Counted from the stretch's first letter, positions 1 to 12,400 are shown. The stretch: 64,000 nucleotides of DNA from Nemertoderma westbladi (GCA_032718475.1 JAUCBJ010000229.1:17111-81110), one strand, 5' to 3'. Translations and numbers: made by a program. The notes: generated by a model not told the origin, from the letters alone.

Positions 1-985
1 TTCATCGCTGGTATGGTGGATTTTCGATTCAATTGAGATTTGGTGTAGCGCCAGAATTTTTTTGAATTTTTGTGTTTCAGAATCCGGTTTTCATAATTGT
101 GCATGGCTTCCATGTGTGCCACTTCGATTAGAGAGTTTATATTATCCAGAGAATCCTGCAGAGTTGATTGTCTAATTGAATCGCTAGTCAAAGACAGTTT
201 CTTTCTAATATGATGAGCGCGACGGAGCAGTTTCTTTATTTGTGGATGCTGTTTGGGACGGTTACAGGACTTCAAAGGAACGCAGTCGGAGATTATGGAG
301 TTCAGAATAAATTCTAAAGATTTAGCATTTTGTATGGCACTGAAATTGTCATTAACCACATCATTCCAGTTAATCTGTGCACAGATTTCATTAACTTCGT
401 CCCAATTAACACTTGACCAGTCACGAATGACTGATGCGCCACTTCCAGAACTGATAGGGGGAAGGGTAGCATAGAGGATTCTATGATCGCTTTTTTTATC
501 AGTGAGACCAAATCGTTCACCCACAAATACATTCTCTACTAGGTTTGGAATGTTTGTAAGTAACAAATCTAAAATACCACCTTTTATATGAGTTGGGTCA
601 GAGATAAGCTGATGTAGATTACGATCCAAAATTGATTCTATAAATCTGGCAGTGATCGAAGGATACTGACAATTTGGAGTTGGGCAGGGAATATTCCAGT
701 CTATGTGCCGAAAATTAAAGTCACCTGTAATTAGGGTTTGGAAACTCGAATAAAGAGGAACAAATGTCTCTAAATCTTGAATGAAAGAGAGGTAATTAAA
801 AGTAGATTCCGGACCCACATAAGGATCCGAAATATATACACAGCCAATCCGAAAGGGAACACTATACACATTGAGATCAACCCAGATACTTTCCCCTTTA
901 TGTGGGAGATCTACCTCCCACATTAGGACTGTAGCTGTGTTAATGTGGAATGTCATTCCCATAGACCAGCACCGTCTGTAAATAT
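1..985 (-). pseudogene. Non-LTR retrotransposon ORF2 fragment, endonuclease domain (CR1/jockey-like), running off left edge
   Basis: Reading the minus strand from about 985 down to 1 gives an open frame of roughly 320 residues with no stop that I can find. It holds AP-endonuclease hallmarks: a GDFN motif followed by HIDW (about 702-731), a DLLLTN stretch, and SDHR (about 476-491). A Lys/Arg-rich linker of the kind that precedes the reverse transcriptase follows at the left edge. The start of ORF2 is missing: homology stops where the GAACTTAGATCC repeats begin near 1000. The reverse transcriptase would lie to the left of the window. It is an insertion in a dynein intron. The clade is uncertain; CR1, L2 or jockey are all possible. 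Confidence 0.8.
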
Positions 986-999
986 TATCACGCTTGAAG

Positions 1000-1505
1000 G
1001 GAAGAGAACTTAGATCCTTTCCATGCGAACTTAGATCCTCAACATACGAACTTAGATCCTCAATATACGAACTTAGATCCTTCCCATACGAACTTAGATC
1101 CCACCTACAGACCTTAAATATATTGCTGTACCGTGGCTGTGTTAATGTGAATTGTCATTCTCATAGGCCAGCGCAGATCTTACTGTAATTATTATCACGC
1201 TTGAAGGGTGCGAACTTAGATCCTCTACCACCATAATACATTGCAACGAATTACCTATTAATTGGCAAATTATAGTTTGTTGGTGAGTCACTGATCGCAA
1301 CTACTTTGAGTGTATTATCTAAGTTACGATCTAAGTTCGCCTTGTTAGGATCTAAGTTCACCTAGTTAGGAACTAAGTTCGCCCAGTTAAGATCTAAGAG
1401 GTCACCCATATAGGATCTATGTTCCCATATATACTGTAGGACCTAAGTTCGCAAAGATCTAAGTTCATCAAAGTCAGGCCCTGCAGGATCTAAGTTCGTT
1501 TTACC
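1000..1505. repeat. Short repeats of GAACTTAGATCC, direct then inverted
   Basis: About six copies of a 12-mer GAACTTAGATCC spaced 18-20 bp lie at 1007-1105 and one near 1210. The reverse form GGATCTAAGTTC recurs about seven times from about 1325 to 1500. A stretch of about 85 bp (905-1005, around GCTGTGTTAATGTG and TATCACGCTTGAAGGG) is repeated with divergence at 1128-1215, so the edge of the neighbouring retrotransposon was duplicated around the direct-repeat block. Confidence 0.8.
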
Positions 1506-1608
1506 ATCAAAAGCTACCTGTATATACTGCAGCAATACCAAACCAACTTACTGTAGTACCTAAAGTATAGTAAGACCAAAGTAAATAACAGATTGTCGTA
1601 AAGACAAT

Positions 1609-2091
1609 AGTTATAGATACTAACAATATAAAATTGTAGTAGTGACATCTCTCACTGTCAGCCTACGCGTATAGTCAAGCAGGAAAGGGCAGAGTGAGAC
1701 CAAGGTGATTATTCCTACAATGCAGTACCAATCCCAATACGCATTAACTTGGTCATTTTGGCGGCCAAAAGTTATAGATACTAACAATTTAAAATTGTAG
1801 TAGTGACATCTCTCACTGTCAGCCTACGCGTATAGTCAAGCAGGAAAGGGCGGAGTGAAACCAAGGTGATTATTCCTACAATGCAGTACCAATCCCAATA
1901 AGCATTAACTTGGTCATTTTGGCGGCCAAAAGTTATAGATACTAACAATTTAAAATTGTAGTAGTGACATCTCTCACTGTCAGCCTACGCGTATAGTCAA
2001 GCAGGAAAGGGCAGAGTGAGACCAAGGTGATTATTCCTACAATACAGTACCAATCCCAATAAGCATTAACTTGGTCATTTTGGCGGCCAAA
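1609..2091. repeat. 161-bp tandem repeat, three copies
   Basis: Three consecutive near-identical units start at 1609, 1770 and 1931 (AGTTATAGATAC...). Each contains CAGCCTACGCGTATAGTCAA and ends TTTTGGCGGCCAAA. Only a few substitutions separate the copies, which points to a recent amplification. Confidence 0.92.
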
Positions 2092-3425
2092 ATGGCCAAA
2101 TAAATATACTGTATTCCTATATGGGCTATTTGGTCGTTTTGGCGAAGCGATTTAACTGGACTCAGCTAAATCCAGACAGTCCGTCTCCTTGGCCATCCAT
2201 TTGGTTGATCTGACTAAATGTCGGCTCGCTTTCATTTTTATTATTGACAGATTGTTAACTTACCCTGAGCTGAGCTGAGTCAGGCCTTGCAGTACTGGAG
2301 TGGAGACCACCCACTGGGGCATTGAAAGTTGAATGCGGCTTTGTTAAAGGAGGAGAATGTATAATAATCTGATTGTTTGTGGTATTATTAGATAATCACT
2401 TCTCACCTTACCCTGCTGCTATGTTTAGCTTCAGTATAGAGTATGGAATGGCGACACTGTCCGAAGGCGTCCTAATTCTAGTTCTAGTACCTGGGTCTGA
2501 TGAGAGGGCGATGAGAGGCCTATTAAATTGCGACACTCTGTCTCGAACGGTTCGGTATACTGCTGAGATTCACATTAGGCGGGATTCACATTCTAATTCT
2601 AGTAGCTGGGTCTGAATTTGAGTGCGACAGTAACTGAAAAAATTACAATATTACTCTCTGGCTCTGTGCTACAGTAACAGAGCCGGTATTTTTGGGTGAC
2701 TTTATGATTATGTAATTGTTATTTATTAGAGTGTTTATATTAAAGCGTACTAATCAGCTAAATAATGAAAAAAGTGTAAATAACTTTTCTCATATTTTAA
2801 ATAAATGTTACGAATTAAATATATGAACTTGTTATTTTTATTAACATTTGAATAAATTAACTGCTTTTATCTTATCTTCTCGAAGGCCACAGACAAATTC
2901 AACTTGGACAATATCTAAATTTTGCCAAACAACATATGTACAGTACCAAGTTTGGTTAGATATTATCGAGGATTGGCCGAGTTATTAACGTTTACAATTA
3001 ATTGTACAATCAGAACGACAGACACACCGATTGAGGTAGTGGTTGGTACCCGTATCCTAAGCTCGCTTACTTTCGTGACAGTAGACCTACTGCTGTACTG
3101 CAATATGTTATGTTGGACAATAGGCCGCCACCTACTGTATACATTGTTTGGTGTATTGTCATTGTTTTTACACGTAGGTTTTTAAACATACGGATACACG
3201 GCGCAACTACAGTATACAATCAGTTCTATAATATGGAACTTTGCCAGGAGACTCACCCATTTCTACAATGGGTGGGTGAGTCCTACAATTCAGTATGACA
3301 CCATTAAGTGACAGTAATCAGTATTGTACCATTGTTGTCACAAATAAATAATGTCGCAGTCGCTTGGCCCGATGCCGCCAAATCAAGTTGACCCCATCGT
3401 TTATAAGTCTACCCTTTGGTTGCAG
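2092..3425. other. Intronic sequence upstream of exon 1, no gene recognised
   Basis: No conserved reading frame is seen. A perfect 10-bp inverted repeat (GACTCACCCA / TGGGTGAGTC) lies at 3250-3282 and would form a hairpin. The last 20 bp (CTACCCTTTGGTTGCAG) make a good polypyrimidine tract and 3' splice site for the exon at 3426. Confidence 0.6.
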
Positions 3426-3591
3426 ATGCCGCGCTGTCGTGCTAACATTGACGACGGCCAAGTCAAAATCTATTAAAAAGTGGCGTGAACTCGACCAAAG
3501 AATCACAGAGGCTGCTAATGAAGCCAAGGATAATGTCAAATATCTATATACATTGGATAAGTTCTTCGGCCCCCTCTCAAAGTGCGACCCG
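3426..3591 (+). CDS. DNAH5/8: Dynein heavy chain exon (tail, 1st in window)
   Basis: The acceptor is TTGGTTGCAG and the donor is CCCG|GTAAGT. The exon starts one base before a codon boundary and ends in phase 0. It encodes about 55 residues containing KSIKKWRELDQRI and ANEAKDNVKYLYTL, a signature of outer-arm dynein tails, and ends KCDP. Joined to the next exon it reads [19 protein letters not shown], as expected for the family. The last 28 bp of the exon are also the start of a downstream minisatellite, so exon end and donor recur about 36 times in the intron. Confidence 0.88.
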
Positions 3592-5284
3592 GTAAGTCAG
3601 CGACTGGGTTCCCCTCTCAAAGTGCGACCCGGTAAGTCAGCGACTGGATAAACCTCTTCGGCCCCCTCTCAAAGTGCGACCCGGTAAGTCAGCGACTGGG
3701 TAAACCTCTTCGGCCCCCTCTCAAAGTGCGACCCGGTAAGTCAGCGACTGGGTAAACCTCTTCGGCCCCCTCTCAAAGTGCGACCCGGTAAGTCAGCGAC
3801 TGGATAAACCTCTTCGGCCCCCTCTCAAAGTGCGACCCGGTAAGTCAGCGACTGGGTTCCCCTCTCAAAGTGCGACCCGGTAAGTCAGCGACTGGGTAAA
3901 CCTCTTCGGCCCCCTCTCAAAGTGCGACCCGGTAAGTCAGCGACTGGGTTCCCCTCTCAAAGTGCGACCCGGTAAGTCAGCGACTGGGTTCCCCTCTCAA
4001 AGTGCGACCCGGTAAGTCAGCGACTGGGTAAACCTCTTCGGCCCCCTCTCAAAGTGCGACCCGGTAAGTCAGCGACTGGGTTCCCCTCTCAAAGTGCGAC
4101 CCGGTAAGTCAGCGACTGGGTTCCCCTCTCAAAGTGCGACCCGGTAAGTCAGCGACTGGATAAACCTCTTCGGCCCCCTCTCAAAGTGCGACCCGGTAAG
4201 TCAGCGACTGGGTAAACCTCTTCGGCCCCCTCTCAAAGTGCGACCCGGTAAGTCAGCGACTGGGTAAACCTCTTCGGCCCCCTCTCAAAGTGCGACCCGG
4301 TAAGTCAGCGACTGGATAAACCTCTTCGGCCCCCTCTCAAAGTGCGACCCGGTAAGTCAGCGACTGGGTTCCCCTCTCAAAGTGCGACCCGGTAAGTCAG
4401 CGACTGGGTAAACCTCTTCGGCCCCCTCTCAAAGTGCGACCCGGTAAGTCAGCGACTGGGTTCCCCTCTCAAAGTGCGACCCGGTAAGTCAGCGACTGGG
4501 TTCCCCTCTCAAAGTGCGACCCGGTAAGTCAGCGACTGGGTAAACCTCTTCGGCCCCCTCTCAAAGTGCGACCCGGTAAGTCAGCGACTGGGTTCCCCTC
4601 TCAAAGTGCGACCCGGTAAGTCAGCGACTGGGTTCCCCTCTCAAAGTGCGACCCGGTAAGTCAGCGACTGGATAAACCTCTTCGGCCCCCTCTCAAAGTG
4701 CGACCCGGTAAGTCAGCGACTGGGTAAACCTCTTCGGCCCCCTCTCAAAGTGCGACCCGGTAAGTCAGCGACTGGGTAAACCTCTTCGGCCCCCTCTCAA
4801 AGTGCGACCCGGTAAGTCAGCGACTGGATAAACCTCTTCGGCCCCCTCTCAAAGTGCGACCCGGTAAGTCAGCGACTGGGTTCCCCTCTCAAAGTGCGAC
4901 CCGGTAAGTCAGCGACTGGGTAAACCTCTTCGGCCCCCTCTCAAAGTGCGACCCGGTAAGTCAGCGACTGGGTTCCCCTCTCAAAGTGCGACCCGGTAAG
5001 TCAGCGACTGGGTTCCCCTCTCAAAGTGCGACCCGGTAAGTCAGCGACTGGGTAAACCTCTTCGGCCCCCTCTCAAAGTGCGACCCGGTAAGTCAGCGAC
5101 TGGGTTCCCCTCTCAAAGTGCGACCCGGTAAGTCAGCGACTGGGTTCCCCTCTCAAAGTGCGACCCGGTAAGTCAGCGACTGGATAAACCTCTTCGGCCC
5201 CCTCTCAAAGTGCGACCCGGTAAGTCAGCGACTGGGTTCCCCTCTCAAAGTGCGACCCGGTAAGTCAGCGACTGGGTAAACCTA
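3564..5284 (+). repeat. 40/52-bp minisatellite built from the exon end plus its 5' splice site
   Basis: Two unit types alternate. The 40-bp unit is GTAAGTCAGCGACTGGGTT followed by CCCCTCTCAAAGTGCGACCCG. The 52-bp unit has an extra GTAAACCTCTTCGG segment in the middle. Each unit carries CCCGGTAAGT, identical to the genuine donor at 3592. The variant TGGATAAACC occurs at 3645, 3801, 4157, 4313, 4669, 4825 and 5181, so a 512-bp higher-order repeat (five short plus six long units) is repeated three times. About 36 donor copies in all. The array starts inside the exon. Confidence 0.95.
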
Positions 5285-6128
5285 TTATTTTTAGTTGTAC
5301 ATTATATGTTATGTACTGTACGCGACACTACATCGCCCATCAACAGTTATTTCCCATCCACTCCCGTAAGTACTTTAATTCCATACTGTAGGCCTATTTG
5401 CATTATAGAGGGGTACGTACTAAAGGCAGAACGATCTATAACGGGCTATAACGATCTATTACGGGCTATAACGATCTATAACGGGCTATAACTTCCTATA
5501 AAAAAGCTATAACCACATAACGAGTTATAATATGAAAGTTTACATTAAAATCATTAAACACGGCCCTTGGGTTGTTTAACTTTTGGATTAACACAGTGGT
5601 CTGAAAAATACCGCAGGTTAATAATTAGGGTAGGGGTTAATCTATCTGCTTATGCCTAATTGATACTGGTAAGTTTTTTTTATTGGCCTATATTGCTCAC
5701 TATATTCCTGTATTCTATATCGAATACAGCAAAGCAGGATGGAGGATAGACAGAGAGGATGGGAGCCCTCATCGCGCGTGATCTGGGGGAAGATCTTCTC
5801 TGTGCTGGGGGTAAGAGCGCGTAAGAAAAGGGGGAAGAGGGGGAAAGAAAAGGGGTATGGATCTATAAATAGCATCCAATGGGACGCCTCTATTTTACGA
5901 CCGTTCTACTGTAAACATACAGCTGTGGTAAGAAGTGGTAATACTACTTAATAGTTGCTAAACTTACCCCCAACCCCCCCACCCACCTATCCTTACACAC
6001 CTACTGTACTTAACCATACATACCCATTCCTACATACCTACTTACACGTACCCTCCCACCCACCTAAGCACGTCGACTTAACTGCACCCACCCACCCTCC
6101 TAAGCACATCGACTTAACCACACCCACC
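5285..6128. other. Intronic sequence with small simple repeats, no gene recognised
   Basis: An 18-bp repeat (ACGATCTATAACGGGCTATA-type, about four copies) lies at 5428-5505. From 5968 to 6128 the strand is strongly C-rich with degenerate CCACCCACCTA and TACCTAC repeats. Nothing coding is supported between them; an open frame at 5739-5951 has no recognisable features. Confidence 0.6.
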
Positions 6129-7523
6129 CGTCATTTCGGCACTTCTGAATTTTGTTGTCAGTCCAGGGGGCCCGTTTCCTGTTTCGAGGGTATACAGGAA
6201 ATGTTTCTGCAGCTGCTAACTTAACTGCTTCTGTAAAGGCAGTATAGCCCTCACAGTGATCTTCCGCCTCAGAGGCAAGAACCTCATACCTGTTGCTCGG
6301 CTGTAGTGTGAAGCTGGATCTCACACTTGGCTGTTGCAACAGAGAGGACCAGTCATGCCGTGGCAAGGCAGATTTCGTTGTTCTGCTAGCACGCAGACTA
6401 AGTCTTACCTTGGCCACAATAAGGCGGTGATCACTGGAGAAGGGTCGTAGTGTAAATGCATTACAGTCTTGTATAGTGCTCCTGTATTTCCTACGAAACA
6501 GGATATGGTCTATCTGGGACTTGTGACCACTGGGTCCACTATGAGTCCATAGCTTTCCAGTTCGCTTCTTGAACTGGGTTCCAGCCGAAAACAATCCATT
6601 TCCAGAGATAAAATCCTGAAGATGGACGGAATTTCGGTTAACACTATTGCTATAGACCCAGGGCGATATAGGTGATTGATGCAGACTTGCATTAAAGTCT
6701 CCCATTAATGTTAAGAATGCATGCTGATCCACTCCATCAGTAGCTGCTTGTAGATTGTGGTAGAAATTTTCCACCTCCTCTACAGGGGCAACACTAGTTG
6801 GAGAGTAGCACACAATCAGAACCACCTTAGGAAACTTCTTAGCCAGTCTTCCAGAACATGAGAAGTGGCAATGGATGATGCGGTTAGAGATTTGGTCTAT
6901 TTTGTCCAATGCTGCATGTGCAGTTGGATTCATCAATAGACCAATTCCACCATTGCCACTATCATCTGCTGAAGCGAGGGCGAGTCGCCAACCGCCCCCC
7001 ATGTCCTTAATCAGAACCTCATCAGTCTGTCCAGTCTGCATTCGGTGCTCTTGAACACCCACTGCACTAAGAGAAAGCTTATCTGCCAAGGCAGTCAGCT
7101 CACCTTGTCGCATTGGGGACCCGAGTGTTAGGGTGTTTACTGAGGCTAGTCTAGTGACTTGCCTCAGATTCACCAATGGCTTTGTTGGTCGGGGTGGAAC
7201 ATGAGAGTAGCCTCCAACTCCAGAATCCCTCTCCCCCTCACAATCTGGCCTCCCTGGTGACCCAGGGTTTGGGCCAGAAAGGTCATCAGGAAAGGGACTC
7301 AAAGAATTGTTTGCCGCTCTCTCTCCCTGAGAGTACTGCCGCCTGATAACTGACGCCTGTGAGGCCGATTGTGTCCAGTGATTCCACTGGCCTCTAGTGG
7401 CTGGACCTCCGCATTACTAATGTAATGTTGGGGGGTGCTTTTTTGCCGAGTCAGCTCTCGGGGCAAATACCAATACCTGGTTTGCCATTCCACAGGGTGG
7501 GTGTCGCAATGGAGTCAGATATG

Positions 7524-9093
7524 TACGGTGGCTGAATGTGGCCAATTTAATTAATTTTAAAATGGGAAATATAAAAGGAAATTAATGAAATATAATTCCT
7601 TAAAACAGATATTAATCAAATATAATTCAACCAGAAACAGAAATTAATCAAATATAATTCAACCAGAAACAGAAATTAATCAAATATAATTCAACCAGAA
7701 ACAGAAATTAATCAAATATAATTCAACCACAAACAGAATTTAATCAAATATAATTCAACCAGAAACAGAAATTAATCAAATATAATTCAACCCAAAACAG
7801 GAATTAATCAAATATAATTCAACCACAAACAGAATTTAATCAAATATAATTCAACCCAAAACAGGAATTAATCAAATATAATTCAAACATTTTGGAGGGA
7901 AATTTAAAATACTGTCTCAGTGCAGTGCAGCAAATTGTCGTTTCCTTTTCAGTCTATCAGTGCAGTACTGCAGTAACGGTTGCCCGTAGCTCTGTAAGCT
8001 TAGTTCTGTGGTTAGTTGTTAATCTTTTAATCACTACTGACTACCAACAGACCGATACGACCTGACTACGGGGCAATCCGGCAGCTTTACCTTACCAATC
8101 TTCAGAAAGACCGGTAATTCCGTAGGATTAGTTAGTTCAGTAGTTGTATATAGAACTGTACTGCAGGTGTACTACTAGTATCTGCATGCTGCATTGCAGC
8201 TGCATTTTTAAGAATGCTGTGCGGGCTTGTCGACAAAATTGCGCCGCCACAACTCCCTATCACCCATGACATCATGACATTTTGTACTACCATCATTACG
8301 TAGATCGGTAGTCAGTAGTGCTGTAGTGATTAAAAGATTAACAACTAACCACAGAACTAAGCTTACAGAGCTACGGGCAACCGTTACTGCAGTACTGCAC
8401 TGATAGACTGAAAAGGAAACGACAATTTGCTGTACTGCACTGAGACAGTATTTTAAATTTCCTTCCAAAATGTTTGAATTATATTTGATTAATTCCTGTT
8501 TTGGGTTGAATTATATTTGATTAATTTCTGTTTCTGGTTGAATTATATTTGATTAATTCCTGTTTTGGGTTGAATTATATTTGATTAATTCCTGTTTTGG
8601 GTTGAATTATATTTGATTAATTCCTGTTTTGGGTTGAATTATATTTGATTAATTCCTGTTTTGGGTTGAATTATATTTGATTAATTCCTGTTTTGGGTTG
8701 AATTATATTTGATTAATTCCTGTTTTGGGTTGAATTATATTTGATTAATTCCTGTTTTGGGTTGAATTATATTTGATTAATTCCTGTTTTGGGTTGAATT
8801 ATATTTGATTAATTCCTGTTTTGGGTTGAATTATATTTGATTAATTTCTGTTTCTGGTTGAATTATATTTGATTAATTCCTGTTTTGGGTTGAATTATAT
8901 TTGATTAATTTCTGTTTCTGGTTGAATTATATTTGATTAATTCCTGTTTTGGGTTGAATTATATTTGATTAATTTCTGTTTCTGGCTGAATTATATTTGA
9001 TTAATTTCTGTTTTAAGGAATTATATTTCATTAATTTCTTTTTATATTTCCCATTTTTAAAATTAATTAAATTGGCCACATTCAGCCACCGTA
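7524..9093. mobile_element. Foldback-type DNA element with long inverted arms and internal minisatellites
   Basis: The element starts TACGGTGGCTGAATGTGGCC and ends with its reverse complement. It is flanked by a 6-bp duplication GATATG (7518-7523 and 9094-9099) whose removal restores the interrupted RTE leader. Both arms contain a tandem repeat of about 29 bp (ATTAATCAAATATAATTCAA...), about 9 copies in the left arm (7600-7885) and about 18 inverted copies in the right arm (8465-9010). More inverted sequence follows (7890-8040 against 8300-8465). The centre holds an RTE 3' fragment. No transposase is encoded. The superfamily is unknown. Confidence 0.88.
8170..8278 (-). mobile_element. RTE 3'-end fragment inside the foldback element
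   Basis: The minus strand matches the last codons and 3' tail of the RTE element: a GTCATGGGTGATAGGGAGTT-type segment, then the AAGAATGCTGTGC region, then CAATGCAGCATGC and a short TAG tail. About 110 bp, 5'-truncated. It occupies the spacer between the inverted arms, so it may have landed there or been captured. Confidence 0.82.
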
Positions 9094-9481
9094 GATATGA
9101 GGCCCATCACCCATATCTACTCTGGCGCACATGACCCACCATTGGCTGTGTAGATCATCTGCTTGGTCATGCCCTGTACCCCTGCTGCCAGGTGCAGGTC
9201 GCAGTGAAGTGCACTCATAGTGGACATGAGAACACTCTACTCCTGGCCAGCCATTGGTAGATCACCATCTGCCTGGCCAGGCCATATACCCCTGCAGCAA
9301 AGTATATGGGTCCTTAATCCAGGACCAAGGGCGTCCTTATCCCAGAACGAAGGGGGTCCTAGTTACAGGACCGGATTTGCCCTAGTAAGAGGGTCTATGC
9401 AGCTACAGGTGGCACCTCCTTTATGCTGCATGGAGGTGGCAAGTTTTCTTGATCAATGACCTAGAAAACCTGACCTGACCT

Positions 9482-12400
9482 GAGTTAGTTAGACATGAGT
9501 TAGTAAGTCGTTCGTATGAGTTAGTAAGTCGTTCGTATAAGTTAGTAAGTCGTTCGTATAAGTTAGTAAGTCGTTCGTATGAGTTAGTAAGTCGTTCGTA
9601 TGAGTTAGTAAGTCGTTCGTATAAGTTAGTAAGTCGTTCGTATGAGTTAGTAAGTCGTTCGTATGAGTTAGTAAGTCGTTCGTATGAGTTAGTAAGTCGT
9701 TCGTATGAGTTAGTAAGTCGTTCGTATGAGTTAGTAAGTCGTTCGTATGAGTTAGTAAGTCGTTCGTATGAGTTAGTAAGTCGTTCGTATGAGTTAGTAA
9801 GTCGTTCGTATGAGTTAGTAAGTCGTTCGTATGAGTTAGTAAGTCGTTCGTATGAGTTAGTAAGTCGTTCGTATGAGTTAGTAAGTCGTTCGTATGAGTT
9901 AGTAAGCCGTTCGTATGAGTTAGTAAGTCGTTCGTATAAGTTAGTAAGTCGTTCGTATGAGTTAGTAAGTCGTTCGTATGAGTTAGTAAGTCGTTCGTAT
10001 GAGTTAGTAAGTCGTTCGTATGAGTTAGTAAGTCGTTCGTATGAGTTAGTAAGTCGTTCGTATGAGTTAGTAAGTCGTTCGTATGAGTTAGTAAGTCGTT
10101 CGTATGAGTTAGTAAGCCGTTCGTATGAGTTAGTAAGTCGTTCGTATAAGTTAGTAAGTCGTTCGTATGAGTTAGTAAGTCGTTCGTATGAGTTAGTAAG
10201 TCGTTCGTATGAGTTAGTAAGTCGTTCGTATGAGTTAGTAAGTCGTTCGTATGAGTTAGTAAGTCGTTCGTATAAGTTAGTAAGTCGTTCGTATGAGTTA
10301 GTAAGTCGTTCGTATGAGTTAGAAAGTCGTTCGTATGAGTTAGTAAGTCGTTCTTATGAGTTAGTAAGTCGTTTGTATGAGTTAGTAAGTCGTTCGTATG
10401 AGTTAGTAAGTCGTTCTTATGAGTTAGTAAGTCGTTCTTATGAGTTAGTAAGTCGTTCGTATAAGTTAGTAAGTCGTTCTTATGAGTTAGTAAGTCGTTC
10501 GTATGAGTTAGTAAGTCGTTCGTATGAGTTAGTAAGTCGTTCGTATGAGTTAGTAAGTCGTTCGTATGAGTTAGTAAGTCGTTCGTATGAGTTAGTAAGT
10601 CGTTCGTATGAGTTAGTAAGTCGTTCGTATGAGTTAGTAAGTCGTTCGTATGAGTTAGTAAGTCGTTCGTATGAGTTAGTAAGTCGTTCGTATGAGTTAG
10701 TAAGTCGTTCGTATGAGTTAGTAAGTCGTTCGTATGAGTTAGTAAGTCGTTCGTATGAGTTAGTAAGTCGTTCGTATGAGTTAGTAAGTCGTTCGTATGA
10801 GTTAGTAAGTCGTTCGTATGAGTTAGTAAGTCGTTCGTATGAGTTAGTAAGTCGTTCGTATGAGTTAGTAAGTCGTTCGTATGAGTTAGTAAGTCGTTCG
10901 TATGAGTTAGTAAGTCGTTCGTATGAGTTAGTAAGTCGTTCGTATGAGTTAGTAAGTCGTTCGTATGAGTTAGTAAGTCGTTCGTATGAGTTAGTAAGTC
11001 GTTCGTATGAGTTAGTAAGTCGTTCGTATGAGTTAGTAAGTCGTTCGTATGAGTTAGTAAGTCGTTCGTATGAGTTAGTAAGTCGTTCGTATGAGTTAGT
11101 AAGTCGTTCGTATGAGTTAGTAAGTCGTTCGTATGAGTTAGTAAGTCGTTCGTATGAGTTAGTAAGTCGTTCGTATGAGTTAGTAAGTCGTTCGTATGAG
11201 TTAGTAAGTCGTTCTTATGAGTTAGTAAGTCGTTCGTATGAGTTAGTAAGTCGTTCGTATGAGTTAGTAAGTCGTTCGTATGAGTTAGTAAGTCGTTCGT
11301 ATGAGTTAGTAAGTCGTTCGTATGAGTTAGTAAGTCGTTCGTATGAGTTAGTAAGTCGTTCGTATGAGTTAGTAAGTCGTTCGTATGAGTTAGTAAGTCG
11401 TTCGTATGAGTTAGTAAGTCGTTCGTATGAGTTAGTAAGTCGTTCGTATGAGTTAGTAAGTCGTTCGTATGAGTTAGTAAGTCGTTCGTATGAGTTAGTA
11501 AGTCGTTCGTATGAGTTAGTAAGTCGTTCGTATGAGTTAGTAAGTCGTTCGTATGAGTTAGTAAGTCGTTCGTATGAGTTAGTAAGTCGTTCGTATGAGT
11601 TAGTAAGTCGTTCGTATGAGTTAGTAAGTCGTTCGTATGAGTTAGTAAGTCGTTCGTATGAGTTAGTAAGTCGTTCGTATGAGTTAGTAAGTCGTTCGTA
11701 TGAGTTAGTAAGTCGTTCGTATGAGTTAGTAAGTCGTTCGTATGAGTTAGTAAGTCGTTCGTATGAGTTAGTAAGTCGTTCGTATGAGTTAGTAAGTCGT
11801 TCGTATGAGTTAGTAAGTCGTTCGTATGAGTTAGTAAGTCGTTCGTATGAGTTAGTAAGTCGTTCGTATGAGTTAGTAAGTCGTTCGTATGAGTTAGTAA
11901 GTCGTTCGTATGAGTTAGTAAGTCGTTCGTATGAGTTAGTAAGTCGTTCGTATGAGTTAGTAAGTCGTTCGTATGAGTTAGTAAGTCGTTCGTATGAGTT
12001 AGTAAGCCGTTCGTATGAGTTAGTAAGCCGTTCGTATGAGTTAGTAAGTCGTTCGTATGAGTTAGTAAGTCGTTCGTATGAGTTAGTAAGTCGTTCGTAT
12101 GAGTTAGTAAGTCGTTCGTATGAGTTAGTAAGTCGTTCGTATAAGTTAGTAAGTCGTTCGTATGAGTTAGTAAGTCGTTCGTATGAGTTAGTAAGTCGTT
12201 CGTATAAGTTAGTAAGTCGTTCGTATAAGTTAGTAAGTCGTTCGTATGAGTTAGTAAGTCGTTCTTATGAGTTAGTAAGTCGTTCGTATAAGTTAGTAAG
12301 TCGTTCGTATGAGTTAGTAAGTCGTTCGTATGAGTTAGTAAGTCGTTCGTATAAGTTAGTAAGTCGTTCGTATGAGTTAGTAAGTCGTTCGTATGAGTTA

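Larger units (their letters stand above)
6129..9480 (-). mobile_element. RTE-type retrotransposon, 5' half only, interrupted by a foldback element
   Basis: On the minus strand, 9480-9094 matches the 5' leader of the full-length element at 21215-24973 (CTTGATCAATGACCTAG on the plus strand). 7523-6129 matches the N-terminal part of its ORF, with the endonuclease motifs GDFNASL, SQIDHILFRRK and SSDHRLIVAKV still readable. The frame is open from about 7302 to 6129 but broken between there and the original start. Homology ends abruptly inside the linker after the endonuclease, so the reverse transcriptase half is missing. Loss of the 3' half is unusual, since non-LTR elements normally lose the 5' end. 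The 7524-9093 insertion splits it. Confidence 0.88.
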
